A stretch of DNA of 64,000 bases. Source: Psychrobacter arcticus 273-4 (GTDB lineage: Bacteria > Pseudomonadota > Gammaproteobacteria > Pseudomonadales > Moraxellaceae). Where the stretch lies: the NCBI RefSeq assembly GCF_000012305.1, contig NC_007204.1, forward strand, positions 930,001-994,000, in the 5' to 3' direction. Positions 15,739 through 25,891 of this stretch are shown here, in pieces. The number at the start of each line of letters is the position of its first letter. Within the stretch, counting starts at the first letter, position 1. The notes under the pieces are model-generated. The model had not been told where the DNA came from. It ran no database searches and worked only from the letters and a program-made list of their open reading frames with translations. The position numbers and the translations under genes are program-made.

Positions 15739-17451
15739 CTATAACAGCCAATCAATAGGTAGCCATGACATGATAGTCAGCCAAACATGGTCACTGACAG
15801 CGACGCGCGGCTCTGAATCATAGATGACTTTCTTATCTTTTTCCATGGTATGCCATTGTAAGTTACCGTTTTCTAGTAACTTCACTTCATACGCTTGGTT
15901 TAATAAGTCATCGCTTAGTGCATCATGCAACTGAGTAGCAAGCTCATCATCATTGATAATCACGCCCATCTCGGTATTGATATTAGCCGAGCGTGGGTCA
16001 ACATTATATGAGCCAATGAAAACTTGGTAGTCATCAACGGCAAAAGCTTTAGCATGTAAGCTAGTTGAGGATTGACTACGACCTTTCCAAAGTTTGTTTT
16101 CGCGCTTTTCTTCAGAAGCGGTTGATTTTAGCTCATAAATTTTTACGCCCGCGCGCAGCAAACTAGGACGCCATTGGCTATAGCCAGAATGTACCGCCGT
16201 TACATCGGTGGCATCAAATGAATTGGTTAGAATTTTGATTTCGATACCAGATTCTGCCAATGCGTTCAACGTATTAACACCGTCTTTAGTCGGTACAAAG
16301 TAAGATGAGATAATAGTGAGTTTCTTTGATGGACTGCCAAGCAAAGTGCGCAGTTGATGCACTAAATTGGTGTCTGCTGGCACGGTTTTGGTTAGCTTGC
16401 CGACATCATCACTTAAAAACTGCATGTCCGTCCAGCGAAACGGCACTCGTTTGTTAATCAAATCAGTATCGATAGAGGAGTCTTCAATGGCTGCTTTATA
16501 AATCGACAAACTGCCATTACTACTACTCTTCTCATCTGTTTTTAACTTATCGAGCCCTTTTACAAAATCAGTCGTCTCTCCTTTATCAAGAGTCGCTAAG
16601 GTTTGAATATCAAATGATATTGGCGCTGACCAGTAGCTGGCAAAGCTATTATCAATATCTGCCACGACTTTACCAATCAGTAGTACATCTAAGTCTGCGA
16701 ACTGGCTGTTTTTATCATTACTTAAGTATCCATCACCGATATTACGGCCACCAATGATGGTGATTTGCTTATCAAAAATCATGCTTTTATTATGCATGCG
16801 TCTATTGATACGCGGCAGTCCGGTTAAAAAGTTTAAGCTTTTAAATTTACGGTATATGAGTGGATTAATAATACGCACAGCGACATTAGGGTGACTGGCA
16901 AAACGTAATAAATGCTGATCAAATTTAGCATTATTATTAAAATCATCAAGCAATAAGCGCACAATAACGCCACGCTCCGCAGCATCCCATAAGTCTTTGA
17001 GCATCAGCTGACCGGCCTGATCATCGTGCCAAATATAGTACTGGGCATCGATATTGCGTGTGGCCATACCTGTCAATATACTGCGTGAGGCAAAAGCATT
17101 GGCACCAGTTACAATCGGATGGTAGCCTGACAAATCAGGGTGAATCTTACTTTGTTGACTGATGGCGGCTACCAAATCAAGGCTATCCGTATTTGGGGTG
17201 ACAGTGTCTGTGCTGACATTCGTGGTATCTTTCGTGGTATCTATAGAATCGCCATCTTTTTGGACGTCTTTTTCTATGTTATCTTGTTTGCTAATGTCTG
17301 ATTGGTATAAAGCATTAACCCTTGCTGATAGTGCTTGGCTTTCAGGCAAGTGCGGCTGCTTTGGTAAGCTTTGGCATCCACTAAGACCTAAGGTGAGACC
17401 GAGTGTCAGGCTCAACGATAAGTTGCTGGGTTCTATACTGAACATCGACAT
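15739..17451 (-). CDS. phospholipase D family lipoprotein (cardiolipin synthase-like)
   Basis: 570-residue protein with two HKD phosphodiesterase motifs: HNKSMIFDKQITIIGGRNIGD (about 218) and HAKAFAVDDYQVFIGSYNVD (about 465). It has a lipoprotein-type N-terminus ending LTLGLSGCQSLPKQ, a lipobox with Cys about 26, so it is probably membrane-anchored in the envelope. Asp/Thr-rich linker at about 45-85. Overall arrangement resembles ClsC/YmdC, which joins phospholipids to cardiolipin, but phospholipase or nuclease activity cannot be excluded. Start ATG 17451 has AAGG 10 bases upstream; the next Met is codon 3. No YmdB-like partner gene is adjacent. Confidence 0.87.
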   Translation of the reverse strand: MSMFSIEPSNLSLSLTLGLTLGLSGCQSLPKQPHLPESQALSARVNALYQSDISKQDNIEKDVQKDGDSIDTTKDTTNVSTDTVTPNTDSLDLVAAISQQSKIHPDLSGYHPIVTGANAFASRSILTGMATRNIDAQYYIWHDDQAGQLMLKDLWDAAERGVIVRLLLDDFNNNAKFDQHLLRFASHPNVAVRIINPLIYRKFKSLNFLTGLPRINRRMHNKSMIFDKQITIIGGRNIGDGYLSNDKNSQFADLDVLLIGKVVADIDNSFASYWSAPISFDIQTLATLDKGETTDFVKGLDKLKTDEKSSSNGSLSIYKAAIEDSSIDTDLINKRVPFRWTDMQFLSDDVGKLTKTVPADTNLVHQLRTLLGSPSKKLTIISSYFVPTKDGVNTLNALAESGIEIKILTNSFDATDVTAVHSGYSQWRPSLLRAGVKIYELKSTASEEKRENKLWKGRSQSSTSLHAKAFAVDDYQVFIGSYNVDPRSANINTEMGVIINDDELATQLHDALSDDLLNQAYEVKLLENGNLQWHTMEKDKKVIYDSEPRVAVSDHVWLTIMSWLPIDWLL

Positions 17452-17893
17452 AAAAAAATTACCTTAGTGAGCCTTTGTATAATGGAGAATATACCAAAAA
17501 ATGCGTATGGATTTTTTGGTAGTTTTGCAGATGATAACACTGATTATAAGGCATATAATGATATCACCTAAGGCAAAGTCTAAAGCGCCGCTAAGCTTAG
17601 CAGGTGTCGGCATCTGTGCCTATTATAAATACGTTACTTTTATTAAATATTGCCCGTATTAAATATTACCCGTATTAAATGCTGTCCTTATTGGATGTTG
17701 ACAGCATAATTTTTTACCTTGCCTTTCTAATAAGTTATGCGTTAGGCAAAATAATGGACAGGCAGCCTCTGAAATCTACTGCTTTGAAGCTGCTGCTTGG
17801 AATAAGTTATCATGATATGATAACGCGAATGCGTGATGTTTATAATCAACAATAAACGGTATTGTAAATAATAATTAGGGCAATGGAAAACTT
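17452..17893. other. intergenic region with degenerate 16-bp tandem repeat
   Basis: 442 bases between the divergent PLD gene and metZ. At 17642-17705 there are four tandem 16-base units, the first two differing by one base (ATTAAATATTGCCCGT and ATTAAATATTACCCGT), the last two diverged. No SAM-sensing RNA or MetR box was recognised. Confidence 0.6.
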
Positions 17894-19168
17894 ATGAGTC
17901 AATCGCAAGTGCAAAATAAAGACAATATACATAGCTTGGATGCAAACTGGCGCGACGATGCGCTCGATTTAGAACTCAATTATGGCATGCAGACCATTGC
18001 AGTACGTGCAGGTCAGCATCGTACTGATGAGGGCGAGCACTCAGAAGCTATTTTTACTACCAGCTCTTATGTGTATCGCTCAGCGGTTGATGCTGCTGGT
18101 CATTTTGATGGCACGAAAACAGGCAATGTCTATTCACGCCATACCAATCCAAGCGTACGTACCTTTGAGCGCCGTTTGGCAGCGCTTGAGAACGGTGAGC
18201 GTGCAGTGGCGACAGCCTCTGGCATGGGCGCGATTTTGACCATGTGTTTGGCTTACCTAAAAGCAGGCGATCACTTGCTGGCTGCTAATCAGTTGTTTGG
18301 CTCCTCTATTGGTTTGTTTAATAACTATATGGCAAAGTTTGGCGTTGAGGTCAGTTACGTTGATTGCTTCGACAATGACGCATGGGCGAATGCCGTACAG
18401 CCCAATACCAAGGTTATTTATTGCGAAAGCCCCAGTAATCCATTGGCACAGATTTGTGATATCGGTTATTTAAGTCAGCTATGTAAAGCCAATGACATAC
18501 TCCTTGTCGTTGACAACTGTTTTGCCACCCCAGCTTTGCAGCGTCCGCTTGATTTGGGTGCAGATGTGGTGATTCATTCTGCAACCAAGTACCTAGACGG
18601 TCAAGGTCGAGTACTTGGCGGCGCATTGGTCGGTAGTGATAAGCTGATGCAAGAGGCATTTACGGTCATACGTTCAGGTGGCATCAGCATGAGCCCTTTT
18701 AATGCCTGGGTATTTACCAAGGGACTGGAGACGCTTAAACTGCGTATGCAGGCGCATTGTAGTAATGCCAATCAAGTGGCAGAGTTTTTGGTCAATCATC
18801 CCAATGTCAGCACCGTGCATTTTTCAGGCTTGAGCGATCATCCGTCTCATGAATTAACCAAGCGTCAGCATCATATGAAAGATGGCTTTGGGGCGATCAT
18901 GGGTTTTGAGGTGAAAGCTAAAGGGACGCACGATCCAAAATCTGCCGCTTGGCATGTGATTGATTCAACCCAAATGGTCTCTATTACCAACAATTTGGGT
19001 GATGCCAAAACCACCATTACCCATCCTGCAACCACCACGCATTTCCGTCTGAGCGCCCAAGAGCGGGCAGAAGCAGGTGTAAAAGACGGTCTTATTCGTC
19101 TGTCAGTTGGTTTAGAAGATGTTGAAGATATCATCAAAGATTTGGCGCGTGGTTTAGACAGTTTGTAA
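17894..19168 (+). CDS. metZ: O-succinylhomoserine sulfhydrylase
   Basis: PLP enzyme making homocysteine directly from O-succinylhomoserine and sulfide in methionine synthesis. 424 residues. Cys/Met-metabolism PLP family: YSRHTNPSVRTFERRLAALENGERAVATASGMGAI, PLP contact DNCFATPALQRPLDLGADVVIHSATKYLDGQGRVLGGALVGS with the Schiff-base Lys at residue 232, and C-terminal SLGDAKTT-like TNNLGDAKTTITHPATTTH...RLSVGLEDVEDIIKDL. The GQGRVLGG variant after the lysine is typical of MetZ rather than MetB or MetC. Weak GGA ribosome binding site. Followed by ybaB after 83 bases. Confidence 0.9.
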   Translation: MSQSQVQNKDNIHSLDANWRDDALDLELNYGMQTIAVRAGQHRTDEGEHSEAIFTTSSYVYRSAVDAAGHFDGTKTGNVYSRHTNPSVRTFERRLAALENGERAVATASGMGAILTMCLAYLKAGDHLLAANQLFGSSIGLFNNYMAKFGVEVSYVDCFDNDAWANAVQPNTKVIYCESPSNPLAQICDIGYLSQLCKANDILLVVDNCFATPALQRPLDLGADVVIHSATKYLDGQGRVLGGALVGSDKLMQEAFTVIRSGGISMSPFNAWVFTKGLETLKLRMQAHCSNANQVAEFLVNHPNVSTVHFSGLSDHPSHELTKRQHHMKDGFGAIMGFEVKAKGTHDPKSAAWHVIDSTQMVSITNNLGDAKTTITHPATTTHFRLSAQERAEAGVKDGLIRLSVGLEDVEDIIKDLARGLDSL

Positions 19169-19251
19169 AGATAACGGTATAATTGCTATTAGCATTTTAT
19201 TTTCTATCCTTTTATAAAATAATTTTTTTATTAAAAAACAAAGAGGCAGCT

Positions 19252-19581
19252 ATGAATATTCAAGCATTGATGCAACAAGCACAAACCATGCAAAAGAAAG
19301 TTGAAGCAAATGTTGAAAATGCTAAAAAAGATCTTGCTAACAAAGAAGTGCATGCAGAAGCGGGCAGTGGTCTGGTCAAAGTGACCATGACTGGTCGTCA
19401 TGTGGTTAAGCGTTTAACTATCGATCCAAGCTTATTAGAAGATGAGCCGGATATGATTGAAGACCTTATCGCCGCGGCAATCAATGATGCGGTACGTCAA
19501 GCGGACGAGCTATACGAAACGACCATGGCGGGTGCAACTTCAGGTATGGGTCTACCACCAGGTATGCAAGGTATGTTCTAA
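19252..19581 (+). CDS. YbaB/EbfC family nucleoid-associated protein
   Basis: 109-residue DNA-binding dimer. Starts [18 protein letters not shown] and contains the family core [52 protein letters not shown]. Ends in the usual Gly/Met-rich tail ([18 protein letters not shown]). An in-frame upstream TTG at 19183 would add a hydrophobic extension foreign to the family; AGAGG 8 bases before 19252 fixes the start. Paired with recR downstream, the widespread ybaB-recR arrangement (dnaX is not next to it here). Confidence 0.93.
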   Translation: MNIQALMQQAQTMQKKVEANVENAKKDLANKEVHAEAGSGLVKVTMTGRHVVKRLTIDPSLLEDEPDMIEDLIAAAINDAVRQADELYETTMAGATSGMGLPPGMQGMF

Positions 19582-19620
19582 GTCGTTAGTTTTTAAACGC
19601 TAAAGGCAGTATATTAAAGA

Positions 19621-19659
19621 AAAAATGGGGTTGTTATCGATACGATACGACCCCATTTT
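19621..19659 (+). terminator. hairpin between ybaB and recR
   Basis: AAAATGGGG (19622-19630) pairs with CCCCATTTT (19651-19659), and the stem extends inward with one wobble and a bulge. It lies between two genes usually co-transcribed, so it may be a partial terminator. Confidence 0.6.
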
Positions 19660-19692
19660 CAGAGATATGATTTATAAACAAAGGACATCACT

Positions 19693-20286
19693 TTGCTGAC
19701 AGCCAAATTTGATCAGCTGGTCAAACAGCTGCGTATTTTGCCGGGCGTTGGTCAAAAAAGCGCCCAACGTATGGCGCTGCATTTGCTCACCAAAAAACGC
19801 CCACAAGGCATGGCGCTCGCTCAAGCACTTGATGAGGCAATGCGTGATATTGTAGAATGTCAGCGCTGCCATAGCTTTAGCGATGATGCCGTTTGTCCGT
19901 TATGCCAAGATCCTAGGCGTGATGACGCATTATTGTGTGTGGTTGAGACGGCAGCGGATGTCATGGCGATAGAGCAAACTGCAGGTTACCGTGGGCGTTA
20001 TTTTGTGTTGGGTGGTCACCTGTCACCGATTGACGGAATTAGCGCGGATGATTTAAATATTGAGCAACTGGTCTGGCGCGTCAAGCAAGAGCCTGTTGAG
20101 GAGTTGATATTGGCGACCGGCACTACGGTCGAAGGGCAAACGACCGCGCATTTTATCAATGAGGCAGTCAGTCGTCATGTTAATAAAGTAACGCGTTTGG
20201 CGCAAGGTGTCCCCATGGGCGGCGAGCTTGAATATCTTGATAGCATGACCCTTGGACAAGCGATGCAAAACCGCTCCTTTTTATAG
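19693..20286 (+). CDS. recR: recombination mediator protein RecR
   Basis: RecFOR pathway protein that helps load RecA at gaps. 197 residues. N-terminal helix-hairpin-helix with [18 protein letters not shown]4 zinc motif C56-C59-C68-C71 ([16 protein letters not shown]), Toprim domain [41 protein letters not shown], and C-terminal [28 protein letters not shown]. Begins with TTG at 19693, seven bases after AAGGA; there is no nearer ATG in frame that retains the N-terminus. Confidence 0.95.
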
Positions 20287-20426
20287 CAATTTTGTCTTTA
20301 TCGCATTAAAATCTTGCGCATTTTATTCGATGATGTGGTTATAATTGCTTTTATGATTTTCTCTTTTAATTCTATTAAGACGTGATTTAGCGTTTTATTT
20401 TCTCTTATCAATGCAGGTATCTGCCC

Positions 20427-21725
20427 GTGTCTAACACTGCTCTAACCGAATCAAACCCTCAAAATACACTTGCTGTTGACGCAATACAGCAGCCAACTAA
20501 TACTGCCGAATTAGCAGACCTGCCAGTAGAGCCGGATATCGACGCGTTATTAGATATCGCTGATGAGGTTGACATCACTTGGGTGCGTAAGCAAAGCCAG
20601 TTGGATGAAGTGATTGAGGCATTGGCCACTTGCGGGCGTGTGGCATTAGATACTGAATTTATCAAGCGCGATACCTATTATCCACGCTTGGCGCTGGTAC
20701 AGCTTAATACCGGCAATCATGTGTATTTATTAGATGCGCCGCAGTTGCAATTGAGTGAGCTATGGCAGGCGCTTATTAAGGTTGATGTGGCTATCTGGCA
20801 TGCTTGCGGTGAAGATTTGGGTATATTTTATCTGTTGTCCGGCTGCCCGCCGCTGACCAATATATTTGATACGCAAATTGCGCTGTCGTATTTGACTGGG
20901 CAATTACAGATGGGCTATCAGCAGGCACTTGATGAGCAGCTCGATATGCACATTGATAAAGAACAAAGCCAATCAGATTGGTTGCAGCGTCCTTTATCGG
21001 ATGAGCAAGAGCAATATGCGATTGATGACGTGCGCTTTTTGCCAGCGCTTTATTTAAGCCTTGAATATGCTCTAAAATCTCAAGGTCTCTATGGTTATGT
21101 CTGGGAAGATTGTCGGCTTTATGCCAGCGATTTATATGATGCGCAGAATGTTGCAGATGAAGCAATGTATCTGACCATGGCAGATTATCGTTATACTTCT
21201 GAGCAAATGGCGATACTACAAGCGGTGGCGACGTGGCGTGAGGAGCTGGCGCGCGCGACCAATCAACCGCGTACTTTTGTGATAAAAAAACAAGCCGTGC
21301 GTGAGATTATCACTGAAAAACCAAACAGTATGCGTGAGCTTGCACATAAAACCACCATGCACCGTAGTATGTTGCGACTGTATGGTGAAGAGCTACTCAA
21401 AGTGATAAAGGAGGCGAAAAACCTTCATCCTGCTGAGTACCCCGATTGCCTATTACCGCCGTATCGCTCAAAAAACAAAGTACTGTCAAAAGCAGTGCAA
21501 CAAGCGATAGATGATCAAGCGAAAGCTACCGGCGTACCTGCCAATGTCTTAATGCGTAAAAAATGGCTTGGGCAATTATATGAAGTGATTGCGTTTGATA
21601 AAGATATGAGCGAGTTGCCGCAAGGATTAAAAGGTTGGCGTAACGACTGGGTTATGCAAACTTTTATCCCTGTCATTGAAGCGCATAAAACTGAGCTACA
21701 GCAGGGCATGGGTATCAAGGTTTAA
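20427..21725 (+). CDS. rnd: ribonuclease D
   Basis: 3'-5' exoribonuclease for tRNA maturation. 432 residues, about 55 longer than E. coli RNase D because of an acidic N-terminal extension (1-48). DEDDy motifs: VALDTEFIKRDTYYPRLALVQL (ExoI), HACGEDLGIFY and FDTQIALSYL (ExoII), and EQYAIDDVRFLPALY with the YxxxD of ExoIII. The second half contains two HRDC-type helical regions (TWREELARATNQPRTFVIKKQAVREI and a later one). Starts at GTG 20427 with AGG nine bases upstream. Its common partner ycgL is present but 6.8 kb away. Confidence 0.9.
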   Translation: MSNTALTESNPQNTLAVDAIQQPTNTAELADLPVEPDIDALLDIADEVDITWVRKQSQLDEVIEALATCGRVALDTEFIKRDTYYPRLALVQLNTGNHVYLLDAPQLQLSELWQALIKVDVAIWHACGEDLGIFYLLSGCPPLTNIFDTQIALSYLTGQLQMGYQQALDEQLDMHIDKEQSQSDWLQRPLSDEQEQYAIDDVRFLPALYLSLEYALKSQGLYGYVWEDCRLYASDLYDAQNVADEAMYLTMADYRYTSEQMAILQAVATWREELARATNQPRTFVIKKQAVREIITEKPNSMRELAHKTTMHRSMLRLYGEELLKVIKEAKNLHPAEYPDCLLPPYRSKNKVLSKAVQQAIDDQAKATGVPANVLMRKKWLGQLYEVIAFDKDMSELPQGLKGWRNDWVMQTFIPVIEAHKTELQQGMGIKV

Positions 21726-21791
21726 CGCTTGACACTTACTCACGTTCAAATTTAGCATACTGTAAAAAATATCCTGTCTGTTTAGCGATGT

Positions 21792-21929
21792 TATAGTCGG
21801 TGAAAAGTAATATCGATACAACACGTACTACTGGTGCAAATTTTTCTTGCTTGCTGTGCCTACGCAGACAGAGGCTGCAAAAAATTTACACCAGCAATAC
21901 GGTAGCGACTTTAAAGTATTTCAACGATA
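21792..21929 (-). repeat. 138-bp palindromic MITE-like repeat, copy 4
   Basis: Orientation of copy 2. Starts TATAGTCGG, ends TTTCAACGATA, the same terminal variant seen (reverse-complemented) at the left end of copy 3. Sits between convergent rnd and gcvP. Confidence 0.92.
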
Positions 21930-21944
21930 GTATCAGCAAAATAA

Positions 21945-21984
21945 AAACCTCCAAATCAGCTACTGACTTGGAGGTTTGTTTTTA
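21945..21984. terminator. bidirectional terminator between rnd and gcvP
   Basis: 10-bp perfect stem AAACCTCCAA / TTGGAGGTTT (21945-21954, 21968-21977), extended inward by TCA/TGA, with T-rich sequence on the right and A-rich on the left. Well placed to end both converging transcripts. Confidence 0.8.
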
Positions 21985-22043
21985 TCTTTTATAAAGTATC
22001 AAAAACTGGGACTATATAAAACTGGGACTACATAAAACTGAGA

Positions 22044-24941
22044 TTACATATAGTTTTCGATACTTGGGCAAGAACACATTAGGTTCTTATCACCATAAGC
22101 ATCATCGACACGTGCCACACTTGGCCAGAACTTATTGGTACGGATATAAGGCAGTGGGAATGCTGCTGTCTCACGGCTGTATGGATATGTCCATTCGCCA
22201 TCAATTACCATGGCAGCTGTATGCGGAGCATTGACCAATGGGTTGTTCTCTAACGTCCAGTTGTCTTCACCAGCTTTGGCTTTCATCGCTTCCGCTTTGA
22301 TAGATTTTAGGGCACTGATAAAGCGATCAAGCTCTTCTTTCGACTCAGATTCTGTCGGCTCTATCATCAAGGTGCCTGCTACTGGGAAACTCATGGTTGG
22401 TGAGTGGAAACCATAATCCATTAAACGTTTCGCGATATCGCTTTCACTGATGCCCGTCTCTTCTTTTAAAGGACGAATATCGATGATACATTCGTGAGCA
22501 ACGCGGCCGTTTTTACCTGTATATAGCACAGGGTAATAGTCTTTTAATTCAGCAGCGACATAGTTGGCGTTCAGTAGCGCCAGCTCAGTCGCTTTTAATA
22601 AACCATCACGGCCCATCATGGCAATGTACATCCATGAAATTGGTAAGATGCTTGCTGAGCCATAAGGGGCTGCTGATACTGCTGAGCAGTCTTTTTGCGC
22701 ATTGTGTACAGGGCTTAAGGTATGGTTGGCCATAAATGGTGCCAAGTGTGACTTCATACCGATAGGACCCATACCAGGACCACCGCCGCCATGCGGAATA
22801 CAGAAGGTTTTATGCAAGTTCATGTGCAGTACATCAGCACCAACGTCAGCCGGCTGCATCATGCCAACCTGCGCATTCATATTGGCACCATCCATATAAA
22901 CTTGACCGCCATGTTTATGGATGAGGTCACAGATTTTACGGATACCTTCTTCAAACACGCCATGCGTCGATGGGTAAGTGATCATCAATGCACCTAGACG
23001 GGCGCTATGTTCTTCAGATTTGGCAGTTAGGTCATCGATATCAACGTTGCCATTGTCATCAGTTTTGACCACAACCACTTTCATGCCCATCATCATCGCA
23101 GTCGCAGGGTTGGTGCCATGCGCTGACATAGGAATCAAGCAAACATCGCGGTCAGTCTCACCAAGTGATTCATGATAACGGCGAATCGCTAGCAAACCAG
23201 CATATTCCCCTGAAGCGCCAGAGTTTGGCTGCATAGAGACATCATCAAAACCGGTGATGGCTTTTAGTTGCTCTTGCAAGCTATCAATCATGGCAACGTA
23301 GCCTGTGACTTGATCGCGTGGTGCAAAAGGATGTACATTGGCAAATTCAGGCCAAGTAATCGGTAGCATCTCACTGGTGGCATTCAATTTCATGGTACAG
23401 CTACCAAGTGAAATCATACTGCGGTTCATCGCCAAATCTTTGTCTTCAAGCGACTTTAAATAGCGCAGCATTTCATGCTCAGTATGATGCGAGTTAAATA
23501 CTGGATGCGTCAAGATATCATCGGTACGCAAATGAGTGCTATCAAGAGAGATGCGAGCATCTTCTGGTAGGTCATGTGCTTTAGTAACGAACAGTTGAGT
23601 GAGGATCTTAAAGTCTTCCTGATCACTGGTTTCACTAAACGCTACGCTTAATTTGCTGTCACCAAGACGCCATAAGTTATAACCAACATTGTCAGCATTT
23701 TCAAAGATTTGGGTAGCAAGTTTTTCTGAGCCGCAATCAATGACGACGCTGTCAAAGAATTGGTCATGTACCACGTTCAAATTGCTGTCGTTGGCATTTT
23801 TGATGACATCAGCAAAGGCAGTAGCAAATGCATGAATACGAGTAGCGATACGCTTCACGCCACCTGGACCATGATAAACGGCATACATACCGGCTAGGTT
23901 TGCCAATAGTACTTGTGAGGTACAGATGTTTGAGTTGGCTTTTTCGCGGCGGATATGCTGCTCACGGGTTTGCAGTGCCATACGTAGTGCAGTATTGCCT
24001 TGTGAGTCTTTTGAGACTCCGATGATACGACCAGGCGCTGAGCGTTTGGCTTTATCAGAGAACGCAAAGTAGGCGGCATGTGGACCACCAAAACCCATTG
24101 GAATACCAAAGCGCTGCGTGCTACCTAAAGCCACGTCCGCACCCATATCAGCTGGTGATTTTAATAACACCAAGCTCATGATGTCACTGACGACATTTAC
24201 ATAAGTTTTGTTTTTCTTAACGGCAGCGATAACGTCGGTTAGGTCTTTGACATCGCCTTCAACACCGACATATTGGAACAATGCACCAAAATAGTCGCCT
24301 GATTTAGCTAGTTCAAAATCACCAACAACCACTTCCCAACCAAAGTATTTAGCACGGGTATTGATAACGTCTAGCGTTTGTGAATACACGCGGTCATCAA
24401 CGAAAAACTGCATAGATTTGCTTTTGCTCACACGCTTCGACATTGCCATGGCTTCAGCAGCAGCCGTTGCTTCATCTAGCAATGAAGCACCAGCAAGTTC
24501 AAGACCAGTCAGATCAATACAAACTTGTTGGAAGTTTAGCAGCGCTTCTAGGCGACCTTGAGCGATTTCCGCTTGATAAGGCGTGTAAGCAGTATACCAA
24601 CCTGGATTTTCAAGCACATTACGCTGAATGACTGCAGGCATACGCACAGGCGAATACCCTTGACCGATATAGCTTTTATTAACCGTGATGTCGTCAGCCA
24701 TCGTACGCAATTTAGCAAGTGCGGCGTGCTCACTCATTGCCACTGGCAAATCTAATTCTTTATGCAGGCGTACTGGTTCGGGCACGGTATCGTTGATAAA
24801 CGTTGCCATGTCTTTATATCCAATGGCACTGAGCAAGTCAGCTTGTTTGGCATCATTGGAGCCAAGATGACGATAAACAAATTCAGCTTCGTTGAATAAG
24901 CCTTTAAATGTATCAAGCGTTGGGTTTTGAGAGATAGTCAT
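22044..24941 (-). CDS. gcvP: glycine dehydrogenase (decarboxylating), P-protein
   Basis: Pyridoxal-phosphate P-protein of the glycine cleavage system: decarboxylates glycine and passes the aminomethyl group to lipoyl GcvH. 965 residues, the fused single-chain form. N-terminal half with FVYRHLGSND and NKSYIGQGYSPVRMPAVIQRNVLENPGWYTAYTPYQAEIAQGRLE; C-terminal half with SLGSCTMKLNATSEM and the PLP lysine in HMNLHKTFCIPHGGGGPGMGPIG (about residue 708). AAGGA lies 5 bases before the ATG. Last gene of the riboswitch-controlled gcv block. Confidence 0.96.
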   Translation of the reverse strand: MTISQNPTLDTFKGLFNEAEFVYRHLGSNDAKQADLLSAIGYKDMATFINDTVPEPVRLHKELDLPVAMSEHAALAKLRTMADDITVNKSYIGQGYSPVRMPAVIQRNVLENPGWYTAYTPYQAEIAQGRLEALLNFQQVCIDLTGLELAGASLLDEATAAAEAMAMSKRVSKSKSMQFFVDDRVYSQTLDVINTRAKYFGWEVVVGDFELAKSGDYFGALFQYVGVEGDVKDLTDVIAAVKKNKTYVNVVSDIMSLVLLKSPADMGADVALGSTQRFGIPMGFGGPHAAYFAFSDKAKRSAPGRIIGVSKDSQGNTALRMALQTREQHIRREKANSNICTSQVLLANLAGMYAVYHGPGGVKRIATRIHAFATAFADVIKNANDSNLNVVHDQFFDSVVIDCGSEKLATQIFENADNVGYNLWRLGDSKLSVAFSETSDQEDFKILTQLFVTKAHDLPEDARISLDSTHLRTDDILTHPVFNSHHTEHEMLRYLKSLEDKDLAMNRSMISLGSCTMKLNATSEMLPITWPEFANVHPFAPRDQVTGYVAMIDSLQEQLKAITGFDDVSMQPNSGASGEYAGLLAIRRYHESLGETDRDVCLIPMSAHGTNPATAMMMGMKVVVVKTDDNGNVDIDDLTAKSEEHSARLGALMITYPSTHGVFEEGIRKICDLIHKHGGQVYMDGANMNAQVGMMQPADVGADVLHMNLHKTFCIPHGGGGPGMGPIGMKSHLAPFMANHTLSPVHNAQKDCSAVSAAPYGSASILPISWMYIAMMGRDGLLKATELALLNANYVAAELKDYYPVLYTGKNGRVAHECIIDIRPLKEETGISESDIAKRLMDYGFHSPTMSFPVAGTLMIEPTESESKEELDRFISALKSIKAEAMKAKAGEDNWTLENNPLVNAPHTAAMVIDGEWTYPYSRETAAFPLPYIRTNKFWPSVARVDDAYGDKNLMCSCPSIENYM

Positions 24942-25004
24942 GACAATCCTTGGTAAAAAGAGTAATAAAGGAGGTGGCTATAATGAAAATAGGGATTTAA
25001 CAGG

Positions 25005-25817
25005 TTATACGTAATGTACAAATTGATCTTGCTCAAAGCGGAACTGGGTATTGTAGACACCATTATCAGCACGCTCGCCAGCACCAATCATCATAACGAT
25101 ATGATGATGATTACTCAGCTTTAATAAGCGCTTCATCGCAGGCTCATCGAAACCGCCCATCGGACAGCTATCAAAGCCATGCGCACGCAGTGCAAGCATC
25201 AGGTTTCCAGCCGCTAAGGCGGTGTTATTGGTTGCCCAGTTTTTGGTATCTTCAAAGGTATAGTAAGGCGACTTAATAGGACCTTTTATTCGTCTAACTA
25301 CTTGAATGGCGCTCCACTTAGCTACTGATACTACGTTAGCAGGTCCACGCAAAAAATCTAAGGCAACGACTTTGTTGTAGTAGTCTTTGACTTTTTTTGG
25401 CACCGGCATATCAGGGTATTCACGTAGGATTTTTTTGGCGTGGTCATGCCAAACGTCAGTACGAGCAACGACAGCGATTAAGCGCGCTGAGGTTTTTGCT
25501 GCGTTTTGATTCATGCAGTTTTTGACCGCGCGCTTGCGCTTGTCAGCATCATCAATCACATAAAACTCCCATGGCTGAAGATTGCTTGAGTTTGGTGCAA
25601 GCATCGCCAAACGCAGACAGTCTGCTAACACATCGTCAGGTATCGGCGCATCTGTAAATCGGCGTACTGAACGGCGTGACTCTACCACGTCACAAAACGC
25701 TTGCAGCTGCGGGGTGTGACTAGGCGTCGCAAGACTGTCTTTATTGCCAGTATTAGCATTCATAGTAGGGTCCATGCTGAGGAATGAGTAATCAGCTTCA
25801 GGCATTATCGATTGCAT
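25005..25817 (-). CDS. nitroreductase family protein
   Basis: Flavin-dependent NAD(P)H nitroreductase-fold enzyme, about 270 residues. SRRSVRRFTDAPIPDDVLADCLRLAMLAPNSSNLQPWEFYVIDD is the classical FMN-binding start; NNTALAAGNLMLALRAHGFDSCPMGGFDEPAMKRLL and the closing MMIGAGERADNGVYNTQFRF follow. The N-terminal 50 residues lack similarity to the fold. Start uncertain: TTG 25838, ATG 25817 or ATG 25802, none with a good ribosome binding site; ATG 25817 chosen. It lies between gcvH and gcvP on the same strand, 63 bases from gcvP. Substrate is unknown. Confidence 0.85.
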   Translation of the reverse strand: MQSIMPEADYSFLSMDPTMNANTGNKDSLATPSHTPQLQAFCDVVESRRSVRRFTDAPIPDDVLADCLRLAMLAPNSSNLQPWEFYVIDDADKRKRAVKNCMNQNAAKTSARLIAVVARTDVWHDHAKKILREYPDMPVPKKVKDYYNKVVALDFLRGPANVVSVAKWSAIQVVRRIKGPIKSPYYTFEDTKNWATNNTALAAGNLMLALRAHGFDSCPMGGFDEPAMKRLLKLSNHHHIVMMIGAGERADNGVYNTQFRFEQDQFVHYV

Positions 25818-25891
25818 ATCTTCAATAGCGTCGGACAAGTGATTAATACGAATAAATCAGATAGCAGTTGGGCGTCATAAATTGAGTGCTG

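Noticed and set aside
19183..19251. N-terminal extension of YbaB ([19 protein letters not shown]...)
   Set aside because: Hydrophobic extension foreign to a cytoplasmic DNA-binding protein; AGAGG and ATG at 19252 give the usual start.
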